Positions 18,381 to 26,812 of a DNA stretch of 64,000 nt are shown here, piece after piece. The stretch comes from Streptomyces cynarae (GTDB lineage Bacteria > Actinomycetota > Actinomycetes > Streptomycetales > Streptomycetaceae). The stretch spans positions 2,835,001 to 2,899,000 of the forward strand of contig NZ_CP106793.1 of the NCBI RefSeq assembly GCF_025642135.1, written 5' to 3'. A program made the translations under genes and the position numbers. Within the stretch, counting starts at the first letter, position 1, and each line of letters begins with the position of its first letter. The notes beneath the pieces were generated by a model. It saw nothing but the letters and a program-made list of their open reading frames with translations, searched no databases and was not told where the DNA came from.

Positions 18381-18772
18381 GACCGCCGCGCAGGTGCCGT
18401 CCGGGTGATACAAAAGCCACCGAGTTATTCCTTGATGTCCGATTTACTCCTATAAATACCGAGGAATCACCAAGCAACTGTTTCGCCCACTGAAAGACCC
18501 CACCGGAAATGCCGCTCGACCCCGAGTGACGCAATTCACTTACGATGCCCCTTAGTGGCTTTACCTGGTCCTTAACCTCCCGACTTTGCGGACATGCCCC
18601 AATCCGAGGCACGGGCGGCAACTAGCCTGCTTAGTAAAAACGGGAATTGTCGAATTATTCCCGGCGGCTAAGAATGTTCCCGCCGCAGCGCACCGCAAAC
18701 GAAATGCGGTGCTGTTTGTCGAGGGGAACCGGCAACTGCGGGCAATGCAATCCCCGGACCAAGGACCGCACC
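18381..18772 (+). other. 392-bp AT-richer leader region with inverted repeat
   Basis: Visibly lower GC than the surroundings and no coding frame that I trust. CGGGAAT (18641-18647) and ATTCCCG (18657-18663) form a perfect 7-bp inverted repeat. TTGTCG and TAAGAAT about 16 bp apart overlap it and could be a promoter for the transglycosylase gene. The long distance before the start allows a structured leader, but I could not match it to the c-di-AMP riboswitch that precedes some Streptomyces cell-wall hydrolases. Confidence 0.4.
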
Positions 18773-19492
18773 ATGCCCAAACACGCCTTCAACCGCTCGC
18801 GCCGGGCGCGCCGGTTCTCCACCGGCGGCGCCGTCACCGCTTGCTCTCTCGCCCTGGCCTGCACGGCCGTGCTCGGGGCGGCCCAGGCCGCCGACGCCGC
18901 TCCGGCCGCTTCGGCCGTCGCGGGAACTCCGGCCGCGTCCACCGCTAAGACCACATACGTCGTCCGGCTCGGCGACCATCTGGCTTCTATCGCACGGACC
19001 CACAATGTGCCGGGCGGCTGGCAGGCCATCGCAGCGGCCAACAAGCTTTCCAGCCCCTACATCATCCGGCCGGGTCAGGTCCTGATTCTTCCCACCGGGT
19101 CTTCCTCGATCAAGAAAACCGTGTCCGCCCCGGCCGCGAAAACCGCGCCGGCTTCCAGCGGCGTGATCTACGCCAACAACCTGGACGGCTGGATCAAGCA
19201 CTCGCTGGCGGTCATGAAGCAGCACGGTATTCCGGGTTCCTACAACGGCATTTACCGCAATGTCATGCGAGAGTCCTCCGGCAACCCGAAGGCCATCAAC
19301 CTCTGGGACTCCAACGCCGCGAAGGGCATCCCGTCGAAGGGCCTCCTCCAGGTGATCGACCCGACGTTCCGCGCGTACCACGTGCCGGGCACGTCGTGGG
19401 ACATCTACGACCCGGTCGCCAACATCACCGCCGCGTGCAACTACGCCTACCACCGCTACGGCTCGATCGACAACGTCAACGGCCCTTACTGA
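18773..19492 (+). CDS. Secreted LysM and lytic-transglycosylase-like cell-wall hydrolase
   Basis: About 239 residues. A basic N terminus (NRSRRARRF) and hydrophobic core give a Sec signal cleaved near ADAAPA. Residues about 62-108 are a LysM domain (TTYVVRLGDHLASIARTHNV, PYIIRPGQVLILP). The C-terminal 100 residues are an SLT fold with catalytic Glu in MRESSGNP, then AINLWDSNAAKGIPSKGLLQVI and the ITAACNYAYHRYGSIDNV end typical of actinobacterial transglycosylases. It should cleave peptidoglycan glycan strands in the wall. ATG 18773 follows AAGGA by 7 nt; frames further upstream lack a signal and are rejected. Confidence 0.9.
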   Translation: MPKHAFNRSRRARRFSTGGAVTACSLALACTAVLGAAQAADAAPAASAVAGTPAASTAKTTYVVRLGDHLASIARTHNVPGGWQAIAAANKLSSPYIIRPGQVLILPTGSSSIKKTVSAPAAKTAPASSGVIYANNLDGWIKHSLAVMKQHGIPGSYNGIYRNVMRESSGNPKAINLWDSNAAKGIPSKGLLQVIDPTFRAYHVPGTSWDIYDPVANITAACNYAYHRYGSIDNVNGPY

Positions 19493-19512
19493 GGCACCTG
19501 ATCCGCACCTTC

Positions 19513-19550
19513 GGGGTGGTGGCCGCGCAGCGTCGCGCGGCCGCCACCCC
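19513..19550 (+). terminator. Hairpin terminator after transglycosylase gene
   Basis: GGGGTGG-TG-GCCGCGC pairs with GCGCGGC-CG-CCACCCC around AGCGTC: two 7-bp stems with a 2-base internal mismatch, 20 nt after the stop codon. Confidence 0.6.
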
Positions 19551-19701
19551 GTCCCGTGCCCAACGGCCGGAAAACGCCCGGTGTCCCGGGATGACATGCC
19601 AGTGAATTCACCATAGAAGACGACCTTTCCCCCTCCCCGTCACCCGCCTGCTCCGGTCACCATGACCTTCCCATCCGCCTTGTGACGTCTGGGAGTTGGC
19701 C

Positions 19702-21284
19702 GTGAACGGCTTCCCCTGGGACACCACCCTGGCCGTCGTCGGTCTGGCCGTCTCCGGTGCCGCGGCTCTGTGGGAGTTCGTCGTCGGCAGCCGGAAACTC
19801 CTCGGCTACCGCGTGCAGATGGACACGACCGCCCAGGACGCGGCCGCCGCGCCGTACGCGGGAGTGCTCCGGCAGATGCAGCACAACGGCACGTCCCTGC
19901 ACGACCCGTCGTTCGTCCTGCTGCGCATCGAGAACAGCGGCCGGCCCCCATCGTGGAGGACGACTACCTGGCGCCCGACGGCGCCCGGGCCGGCATCCAG
20001 GTCACGTTCCGGGGCCGCCGGGTCGTCGGCATGGTCGTCACCGAACTCAGCCGCAGTGAGCTGCGCAGCTTCTTCGTTCCCTCCGGCAGCGGCCAGGGCA
20101 CCCCTCAGCCGGTGCCGGGCCTCGGGGTCGGCGACGGGCTCATCGAACTGCCCAAGGTGAAGCTGAACCGCCGCGACCACTACAAGGTGCTGGCGGTGCT
20201 GGAACGCGAGGCGGGCTTCACGGAGCAGACGTTCCCGGACCCGGAGGTGGTCGGCGGCATCGTGGGCGGGGTCCGCCGCGGCAGGATGCGGAAGACCGAG
20301 TACTACCCGTTCGCCGCCAAGCCGGTCCGGGTGCTGCTCGTCCTCCTGGTCCTGGTGCTCATCGGGCAGTCCCTCTTCATGCTCCTGCGCAGCGACCCGA
20401 AGCCCGCGCCGCTGGACTGCGCCAAGGGCACGCTCACGCTGTCCGGGTCCACCGCGTTCGCGCCGGTTCTGCGGGAGGCCGCGCGGCAGTACGAGAAGAC
20501 GTGCCCCGACGCGCACATCCCGCTCTCGAACGACAGCTTCAAGGGCAGCGTCCCCGGACTCAACGCCCTTGAGGCGGCAGGCGAACAGGACAAGCCGAAG
20601 GGCGGCAAGGGCCTCGGCGACCGTCTGGCGTTCAGCGACGGCCCCAAGAGCGGGACCGGCCACCCGCAACTGCTGCCCCGCCCTGTCGCCCTCTCCCTCT
20701 TCACGCTGGTCGTCAACCCGGACGCGGGCGTGAAGGACCTGCCGCTGCAGCAGATCAGGGACATCTACGCCGGCAAGATCACCAACTGGAAGCAGGTCAA
20801 CGGCAACGACGTGCCCATCCACCTCGTGAGCCGCTACCCCGGTTCCGGCACCCGCACCACCCTCGAACTCCGCGTCCTCGGCGACCAGCGGCTGCCGGGC
20901 GTCACGGCGAGCGACTGCGTCGCCATGGACACCGCCAAGCCGGGCCGCTGCGAGGTCGGCGACACCCAGGCCCTCCTGGACACCGTGGCCTCGACCCCGG
21001 GCGCCCTCGGCCACAGCGAGGTTGGCGCGGCCACGGCCCACGCCGGCATCCAGCCCGTTCGCATCGACGGCTACCCGGCCACGCTGGAGGGCGTCGACGG
21101 CGGCGCCTACCCGTACTGGCAGACCGAGTACGCCTACACCTACGGCGAACCGCCCGCCGACTCCCTCGCCGCCGGCTTCCTGCGCTACCTCTCCGAGGAG
21201 GTCGGCAAGGACATCATCCGTTCCCACGGCGACCGCCCCTGCGCGGAACTGGCCAAACCGTTGCTGTGCCGTCCGAGTGGGTAG
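19702..21284 (+). pseudogene. Membrane-anchored PstS-like substrate-binding protein, one-base frame break
   Basis: Start GTG 19702 is 6 nt after GGGAG. The protein begins with a membrane segment (about residues 7-26), continues with a soluble region of about 180 residues ending RRGRMRKTEYYPF, then a second strong membrane helix (VRVLLVLLVLVLIGQSLFML). Last comes a phosphate-binding-protein-type domain (LTLSGSTAFAPVLREAARQYEKTCPD, DIYAGKITNWKQVNGND, RYPGSGTRTTLE). Both termini would be outside or the middle domain inside, unlike soluble PstS. The frame changes once near 19943-19949 (CCGGCCCCC), where one missing G/C restores SGRAPIVEDDY. Probably intact in the organism. Confidence 0.7.
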
Positions 21285-21303
21285 CCCGCCTCGGCGCCGG
21301 GTC

Positions 21304-21762
21304 TCAGGGGTTCTCCCACGACGCCGGTTCCGCGGCCAGGCGGCGGACCGGTTCCGGGAGGGTGTCCGTCGCGATGTCGGCGAGCGTGACGCCCTCGAGG
21401 ATCTTGCGTACGTTCGCCCGCAGAGCGATCCACAGAGGCAGGAGCGGCTGCGCCGAGCCGGTGTAGCTGAGGCCCGTGGGCCGCTCCCCCCGTACCGACA
21501 CGATCGGACCGTCCACCGCGCGGATGACGTCCGCCACGGTGATCGCGGACGGCTCCCGGGCCAGGGCGTAGCCTCCGGTGCCGCCGCGTCGGCTGGTGAC
21601 CAGGCCCGCGCGGCGCAGATCGCCCAGGATGCCCTCCAGGAACTTGTGCGGAATGCCCTGCGCGGCCGCGACCGTCTCCGCCTTCACCGGTGCCGTCTCC
21701 TCGCGCACGGCCAGCTCCAGCGCCGCCCGTACCGCGTAATCCGCCCGTGCCGAGATCCTCAT
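21304..21762 (-). CDS. Rrf2-family transcriptional regulator without Fe-S cysteines
   Basis: A 152-residue Rrf2 protein: MRISARADYAVRAALELA, then the winged helix IPHKFLEGILGDLRRAGLVTSRRGGTGGYALAREPSAITVADVIRAVDGP. The usual three cysteines that hold an Fe-S cluster in IscR/NsrR are absent; no Cys is present at all. It therefore senses something other than an Fe-S cluster, or uses a ligand. It is divergent from the GH35 gene, and the 45-bp gap holds a perfect inverted repeat overlapping its start. That repeat is probably its own operator. Confidence 0.88.
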   Translation of the reverse strand: MRISARADYAVRAALELAVREETAPVKAETVAAAQGIPHKFLEGILGDLRRAGLVTSRRGGTGGYALAREPSAITVADVIRAVDGPIVSVRGERPTGLSYTGSAQPLLPLWIALRANVRKILEGVTLADIATDTLPEPVRRLAAEPASWENP

Positions 21763-21768
21763 GCGGCC

Positions 21769-21795
21769 ATTGTCATGCCTGCCACGGGTGACAAT
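21769..21795. promoter_or_regulatory. Inverted repeat between Rrf2 and beta-galactosidase genes
   Basis: ATTGTCA (21769-21775) and TGACAAT (21789-21795) are perfect inverted repeats with a 13-bp spacer. They lie 7 bp upstream of the Rrf2 start and 13 bp upstream of ATG 21808 of the divergent gene. Likely Rrf2 operator controlling one or both. Confidence 0.5.
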
Positions 21796-21807
21796 CCTCG
21801 CGTGGCG

Positions 21808-24762
21808 ATGAGCAGACGTACATTCCATATGATCACCGGCACCGCCGCGCTCGGTCTTGCGCTCGGCGGCAGCGGTGAGGTGCACGCCGACGTGAGCGCG
21901 CCGACCGGTCCGCCCCCGGATCCGCCGCGGGCGGACGGACGGGCGCACACCGTCGGCTTCGACCGGTACTCGATGCTCGTCGACGGCCGGAGGGTCGTGC
22001 TGTGGTCGGGCGAGATGCACCCGTTCCGGCTGCCGAGCCCGTCCCTGTGGCGGGACGTGCTGCAGAAGATGCGCGGCCACGGGTACAACACCGTCAGCGT
22101 CTACGTGGCGTGGAACTTCCACTCCTCCGCCCCCGGCCACCATGACTTCACGCGCGTCCGCGACCTCGACCTGTTCCTGCGTACCGCCGCCGAAACCGGT
22201 CTGTACGTGACCCTGCGCCCGGGCCCCTACATCAACGCCGAGGTCGACGCGGGCGGCTTCCCCGGCTGGCTGACGGCGACGCCGGGCACGGCCCGCACCT
22301 CCGATCCGACGTATCTGGGTCACGTCGACGAGTGGCTGACGGCCGTCAACCGGATCGCCGTACGGCACCTGTACACGCGCGGCGGCGGCACGATCGTCCT
22401 CTACCAGCTCGAGAACGAGTACGCGAACCACGTCACCGAGGCCGCCGGCCGCGACTACATGGCCCACCTGTACGACAAGGTCCGCGCCGACGGCATCGAT
22501 GTGCCGCTCTTCCACAACGACAAGGGCCGCAACGGCTACTGGGCGCCCGGCACCTTCGACACCGGCGGGGAGCGGGGGCGCTGGCTGTACGGCTTCGACG
22601 GGTATCCGTCGCCGTTCCGCCCACCGCCGGACTGGGGGTACTTCGGGCCGGGCGGGACGAAGGGCGGATCCACCGCGAGTCCTGACACGCCGGGATTCCT
22701 GGCCGAGTTCGGGGGCGGCTGGTTCGACCCGTGGGGCGGGGCCGAGTTCGGCGGGAAGGGGTACGCGGAGTCGCGCCGCACCCGGGACGCGGCGTACGAG
22801 CGGCGCTTCCACCTGACCAACCTCGCCAACGGCATCAAGATCCACAACGTGTACATGACGTTCGGCGGCACGTCGTGGGGGTGGCTGCCCGCGCCGGTCG
22901 TCTACACGTCGTACGACTACGGCGCCGCCCTCGACGAGGCCAGACAGCCGACCGCCAAGCTGGTCCCCATGCACCAGATCGGGCATCTGCTGCACACCGT
23001 GCCGGAGCTGGCCGAGCTGGACCGGGCGGAGGACGTCGACGTCGGCGGCGGCCCGGCGCTCAGGGCGTATCACCTGGTCAATCCGGACACCGGAACACAT
23101 GTGCACGTGCTGCGCAACGACTCGACCGGTGAAGCCGAGGCCGCCGTCCCCGTCGCCGGGACCACCGTCCGGGTGCCCGTGCCCGGCCTCGACGCCCGGC
23201 TGCTGGCCGCCGGGATGTCGCTCGGGCGGCGGACGCTGCGGTACTCCTCCGCGCAGCCCATGCTGCGGCTGGCCGTCGGGCGGCAGGACCTCGCCGTCTT
23301 CACGGGCCGTTCGGGCGAGGTGACGACGACCGTCCTGGAGTGCGCGCGTGAGCCGAGGGTCACCGTGCTGGAGGGGGACGCGGCGCACACGTACGCGCAG
23401 GGCACCCTGCGCCTGGACGTGCGGCTCGGCGGGCTCGTCCGGGTGCTGGTGGAGGGCGGAGGCGTGGCACGTCCGCTGCTGCTCCTCCTCGCGGACGACG
23501 AGACGTCCGTACGGCTATGGCCCCACCACACACCGTCGGGGCCGTTCCTGGTGCACGGGCCGGCCCTGCTGCGCACCGCCCAGCGTCGCGGCACCACCGC
23601 ACAGCTCACCGGCGACACGGTCGACGACGCGGATCTGGAGGTGTGGGCGCCGCCCGGGGTGACCGAGGTCGTCTGGAACGGTGCTCCCGTGCCCGCGCGC
23701 GGCACCGCGTCCGGCAGTGTGCGCGCCACCCGGCGGCTGCCGGGCGCGGCACCGGTCCGGCTGCCCGCGCTGACCGGGTGGCGCCGGCGGGCGGAGAGCC
23801 CCGAGGCCGCCGTCGACTTCGACGACTCGGCGTGGCGGACGGCCGACCGGACGACGTCGTACGCCACGACTCCTGTGCCGGCCGGACAGCCCGTCCTCTT
23901 CGCCGACGACTACGGCTTCCACTACGGGGACGTCTGGTACCGGGGCCGTTTCGAGGGAGCAGCGGGCGCCGCGTCCGTGTCGCTGGCGTACGTGTCCGGC
24001 ACGCAGGGGTTGCTGATGGCGTGGCTGGACGGGAAGCCGCTGGGCACCCACCGGATGCCCGTGCCGGACGCGAAGACGGTGCGGCGGGGGACGTGGTCGG
24101 CCACGGCGACGTTCCCCATCGCGCCGGGTGACGGACCGCATGTGCTGTCCGTGCTGGTCCGGCGCATGCAGCACGACGAGGACGGCGGGGCGAACGACAG
24201 CCACAAGGCGGGCCGGGGCCTGGTCTCCGTCGCCTTCGACGGGGCGTCGCCCGCGGTGCGCTGGCGGATCCAGGGCGAGGCGGCCCCGGACCCGGTGCGC
24301 GGCCCGCTGAACAACGGTGGGCTGTACGGGGAGCGGCACGGCTGGCATCTGCCCGGGTTCCCGGACGGCGACTGGGAGGCGGTCCCGCTTCCGCGTACCG
24401 AGCGGGGGCAGGGTGTGGTCTGGTACCGGACGCGGTTCCGGTTGGCCGTCGATCCCGGCACGGACGCGTCCATCGGGCTCACCCTGGCGGACGATCCGGC
24501 GCGTGCCTACCGGGCGCAGATCTTCCTCAACGGATGGAACATGGGCCAGTACATCAACGACGTGGGCCCCCAGCACACCTTCGTCCTGCCCAACGGTGTG
24601 CTCGACACCCGGGGCCCGAACACGCTCGCGCTGGCGGTCCTCGCCGACGGGACCACCCCGTCGGGGCCGGGCACCGTCGAACTGACGCTGCTGGGACGGG
24701 CGGCCGGGGGAGTCCCGGTGACGCTGGTGGACTCCCCCGGATTTCCGAGCCGGTCGCTCTAG
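21808..24762 (+). CDS. Secreted GH35 beta-galactosidase
   Basis: About 984 residues. The N terminus MSRRTFHMITGTAAL is a twin-arginine signal. The catalytic barrel follows, with WSGEMHPFRLP, TVSVYVAWNFHS, RPGPYINAE, the acid/base Glu in YQLENEY and the nucleophile in FLAEFGGGW. Beta-sandwich domains with galactose-binding folds (around WYRGRFEG and WYRTRFRL) make up the C-terminal half. It hydrolyses terminal beta-galactose from galactans or glycoconjugates outside the cell. ATG 21808 keeps the Tat signal at the terminus; GTG 21802 or ATG 21775 are also in frame, and none has a good ribosome site. Confidence 0.9.
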   Translation: MSRRTFHMITGTAALGLALGGSGEVHADVSAPTGPPPDPPRADGRAHTVGFDRYSMLVDGRRVVLWSGEMHPFRLPSPSLWRDVLQKMRGHGYNTVSVYVAWNFHSSAPGHHDFTRVRDLDLFLRTAAETGLYVTLRPGPYINAEVDAGGFPGWLTATPGTARTSDPTYLGHVDEWLTAVNRIAVRHLYTRGGGTIVLYQLENEYANHVTEAAGRDYMAHLYDKVRADGIDVPLFHNDKGRNGYWAPGTFDTGGERGRWLYGFDGYPSPFRPPPDWGYFGPGGTKGGSTASPDTPGFLAEFGGGWFDPWGGAEFGGKGYAESRRTRDAAYERRFHLTNLANGIKIHNVYMTFGGTSWGWLPAPVVYTSYDYGAALDEARQPTAKLVPMHQIGHLLHTVPELAELDRAEDVDVGGGPALRAYHLVNPDTGTHVHVLRNDSTGEAEAAVPVAGTTVRVPVPGLDARLLAAGMSLGRRTLRYSSAQPMLRLAVGRQDLAVFTGRSGEVTTTVLECAREPRVTVLEGDAAHTYAQGTLRLDVRLGGLVRVLVEGGGVARPLLLLLADDETSVRLWPHHTPSGPFLVHGPALLRTAQRRGTTAQLTGDTVDDADLEVWAPPGVTEVVWNGAPVPARGTASGSVRATRRLPGAAPVRLPALTGWRRRAESPEAAVDFDDSAWRTADRTTSYATTPVPAGQPVLFADDYGFHYGDVWYRGRFEGAAGAASVSLAYVSGTQGLLMAWLDGKPLGTHRMPVPDAKTVRRGTWSATATFPIAPGDGPHVLSVLVRRMQHDEDGGANDSHKAGRGLVSVAFDGASPAVRWRIQGEAAPDPVRGPLNNGGLYGERHGWHLPGFPDGDWEAVPLPRTERGQGVVWYRTRFRLAVDPGTDASIGLTLADDPARAYRAQIFLNGWNMGQYINDVGPQHTFVLPNGVLDTRGPNTLALAVLADGTTPSGPGTVELTLLGRAAGGVPVTLVDSPGFPSRSL

Positions 24763-25748
24763 GGACGGGCGGTTGGCGAGGGCTGTTCGAGCGTGGGCCA
24801 GCCGTCACGTGTCCAGCCGAGCGGGTTCATGCCCAGCTTGGGTGTGCCGTTGTCGTCCCCGTCGTAGTAGTGGTAGGCGATCCAGTCCTCGCCCTGGTCG
24901 CGGAAGACGGACTCTCCACCGGGGCCGATGTAGCGGCCGTGGGAGGCGAGGAACAGGTCGCCGCCGCCGTTCAGCAGGGGTGTGCCGGTGCTGTCGGTGT
25001 AGGGGCCGGTCACCGACGTGGACCTGCCGACCCTGATCTTGTACGTGGAGTTCACCCCCGCGCAGCAGGCGTCGTAGGAGGCGAACAGGTAGTAGTACTG
25101 ACCGTGCTTGACCACGTACGCGCCCTCGACGGCGTACGGGGCGTCGGGGCGGGTCGCCAGGTGGTGCACCGTGGCGCCGGGGATCGCCTTGCCGGTCGTC
25201 GCGTCCAGTTCGACCATGCGGATGCCGGTCCAGTACGAGCCGAACGCCATCCAGAGCCTGCCGTTCGCGGGGATCACCGCCGGGTCGATGGCGTTCCATG
25301 CGTCGGTCGTCTCTGAGGTGAAGACCTTGCCGTGGTCGGTCCAGGTGCCGGGCATGCCGGTCGGTGAGGTGGCGACGCCGATCGCGGAGTGATTGGTGCC
25401 CCAGGAGGAGACGGCGTAGTAGAGCCAGTAGCGGCCGTCGCGGTAGGACAGGTCGGGGGCCCAGGGGTCGCCGGTGGAGTTGTACTCGTACCACCAACTC
25501 GGCGGCTGGTCGAAGGCGTTGCCCGCGTCGTCCCAGTGGCGCAGGTCCTTCGAGAGGCGGGCGCCGATGACGCCGCCGGTGGAGTAGGCGACGTACAGGC
25601 CGTTGTCGAGGCGGTGGACGGTCGGGTCGTGGATGATCTGCTGCCCGGTGAGCGGGAGCGGGTCGGGGTAGTCGGCGGCCTGGGCGGTGGAGGGCAGGAA
25701 GGCGAGGAGGGCGGCGGCCAGGATCGCCGCGAGTCTGAGGCGCTTCAA
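24759..25748 (-). CDS. Secreted GH43 endo-1,5-alpha-L-arabinanase
   Basis: A 329-residue five-bladed propeller enzyme. The signal peptide (MKRLRLAAILAAALLAFLPS) is cleaved near AQA-AD. Catalytic residues are Asp41 (IIHDPTVHR), the pKa-modulating Asp in NAIDPAVI and the acid Glu in YAVEGAYVV. Metal-binding His in WIAYHYYDGDDNG also fits the family. It cuts alpha-1,5-arabinan outside the cell. Start is TTG 25748 with AAGGAG 8 nt upstream. It overlaps the end of the convergent GH35 gene by four bases. Confidence 0.92.
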   Translation of the reverse strand: MKRLRLAAILAAALLAFLPSTAQAADYPDPLPLTGQQIIHDPTVHRLDNGLYVAYSTGGVIGARLSKDLRHWDDAGNAFDQPPSWWYEYNSTGDPWAPDLSYRDGRYWLYYAVSSWGTNHSAIGVATSPTGMPGTWTDHGKVFTSETTDAWNAIDPAVIPANGRLWMAFGSYWTGIRMVELDATTGKAIPGATVHHLATRPDAPYAVEGAYVVKHGQYYYLFASYDACCAGVNSTYKIRVGRSTSVTGPYTDSTGTPLLNGGGDLFLASHGRYIGPGGESVFRDQGEDWIAYHYYDGDDNGTPKLGMNPLGWTRDGWPTLEQPSPTARP

Positions 25749-25808
25749 CGGACGGTCTCCTTACGGGAGAAGCTGCGTGACGTGCTGCCGACCGGGGCTT
25801 GTGCGTTC

Positions 25809-25820
25809 GGTATTTCGAAT
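25809..25820 (+). promoter_or_regulatory. ATTTCGAAT motif copy upstream of arabinanase
   Basis: GGTATTTCGAAT, nearly identical to the site before the TIM-barrel gene (10361-10372, opposite strand). It lies about 60 bp upstream of the arabinanase start. Confidence 0.4.
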
Positions 25821-25849
25821 GACGCTCGTAACTGCGAACGGACCGTAGA

Positions 25850-25865
25850 GTGGAAGCGCTTTCAC
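25850..25865. promoter_or_regulatory. LacI/CRE-like operator upstream of arabinanase
   Basis: GTGGAAGCGCTTTCAC is a 16-bp palindrome with one mismatch and has the GCGC centre typical of LacI-family operators. It lies about 102-117 bp upstream of the arabinanase TTG. No LacI-type gene is adjacent, so the repressor must be elsewhere, possibly the one at 5496-6542, although that gene's own putative operator differs in sequence. Confidence 0.55.
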
Positions 25866-25966
25866 GGTCAATGGGCCGGACAAGAACCGGAGGAACCGTT
25901 TACTCCGGCACACTTCAGGGCCCCCACCCGGTGACGACCGGGCGGAGGCCCTGAGCGGACGACGGG

Positions 25967-26812
25967 TCAGCCGGCGAAAGCGGGCTGCGCCAGGCCCTTT
26001 CCGGCGCCGGGGACGACGAGGAGCGAGCCGGAGAGCGGGTGCGGGGCCTGAAGGCCCGTGCGGGCGGTGGTGATGTACAGGTCGGCCAGGTCGGCGCCGC
26101 CGAACGCGCATGCGGTGGGGCGCTCGACGGGCAGTTCCAAAACGCGGTCCAGGTCCCCGGAGGGGGTGTAGCGGTGGATCGCGCCGCCGTCCCACAGGGC
26201 GACCCACACACAGCCGTCGGCGTCGACGGTCAGTCCGTCGGGGAAGCCGCGCTCGACGTGGGCGAGGGCGCGCCTGCCCGCCGGGAGCCCGTCGTCGCCG
26301 ACGTCGAAGACGTCGATGCGGCGGGTCGGCGAGTCGACGTAGTACATCAGCCGGCCGTCGGGGCTCCAGCCGGTGCCGTTGCTCACGGCGACGTCGTCGA
26401 GGACGGTGTGGACGGTGCCGTCGCCGGTGATCCGGGACAGGGTGCCGCCGCCCGGCGCCTCGTCGTAGCGCATGGTGCCCGCCCACAGGGAGCCGTCCGG
26501 GGCGACGGCCGCGTCGTTGCCGCGGCGGCCGGGCACCGGCTCGTGGTGCAGCCAGCGGAAGGTGCCGTCGGGGTCGCGCAGGCCCACGCCGTCGCGGAGG
26601 TTGAGCACCAGACCGCCGCCGGAGCGCGGCTTGGCGGCGCCCACGTGCTGCTCGCTGGTCATGACCGTGCGGCCCCCGGAGGCGGGGTCGTACGTGTGCA
26701 CCCGGGACCCCAGGATGTCCACCCAGATCAGCCGACCGCCGTCGGCGTCCCACGTCGGGCCCTCACCGAGGGCCGCCTCCTCGCGTACGGCGAGCTCGTA
26801 CGTCGTCGTCAT
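25967..26812 (-). CDS. SMP-30/gluconolactonase-family sugar lactonase
   Basis: A 281-residue six-bladed propeller of the SMP-30/LRE family, which hydrolyses aldonolactones with a divalent metal. Metal ligands are expected at Glu in ALGEGPTWD, Asn in VSNGTGWSPDG and Asp in YVDSPTRRIDVF. FPDGLTVDADGCVWVALWDGG is a hallmark. The start overlaps the IclR stop by four bases, so it is translationally coupled to that regulator. In context it would open the lactone made by an aldose dehydrogenase, before dehydration by an enzyme such as the one at 8103-9266. Confidence 0.92.
   Translation of the reverse strand: MTTTYELAVREEAALGEGPTWDADGGRLIWVDILGSRVHTYDPASGGRTVMTSEQHVGAAKPRSGGGLVLNLRDGVGLRDPDGTFRWLHHEPVPGRRGNDAAVAPDGSLWAGTMRYDEAPGGGTLSRITGDGTVHTVLDDVAVSNGTGWSPDGRLMYYVDSPTRRIDVFDVGDDGLPAGRRALAHVERGFPDGLTVDADGCVWVALWDGGAIHRYTPSGDLDRVLELPVERPTACAFGGADLADLYITTARTGLQAPHPLSGSLLVVPGAGKGLAQPAFAG

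Noticed and set aside
18381..18772. Possible ydaO-type c-di-AMP riboswitch before the transglycosylase gene
   Set aside because: The leader is long, but I could not find the conserved riboswitch core. A covariance-model search would decide.
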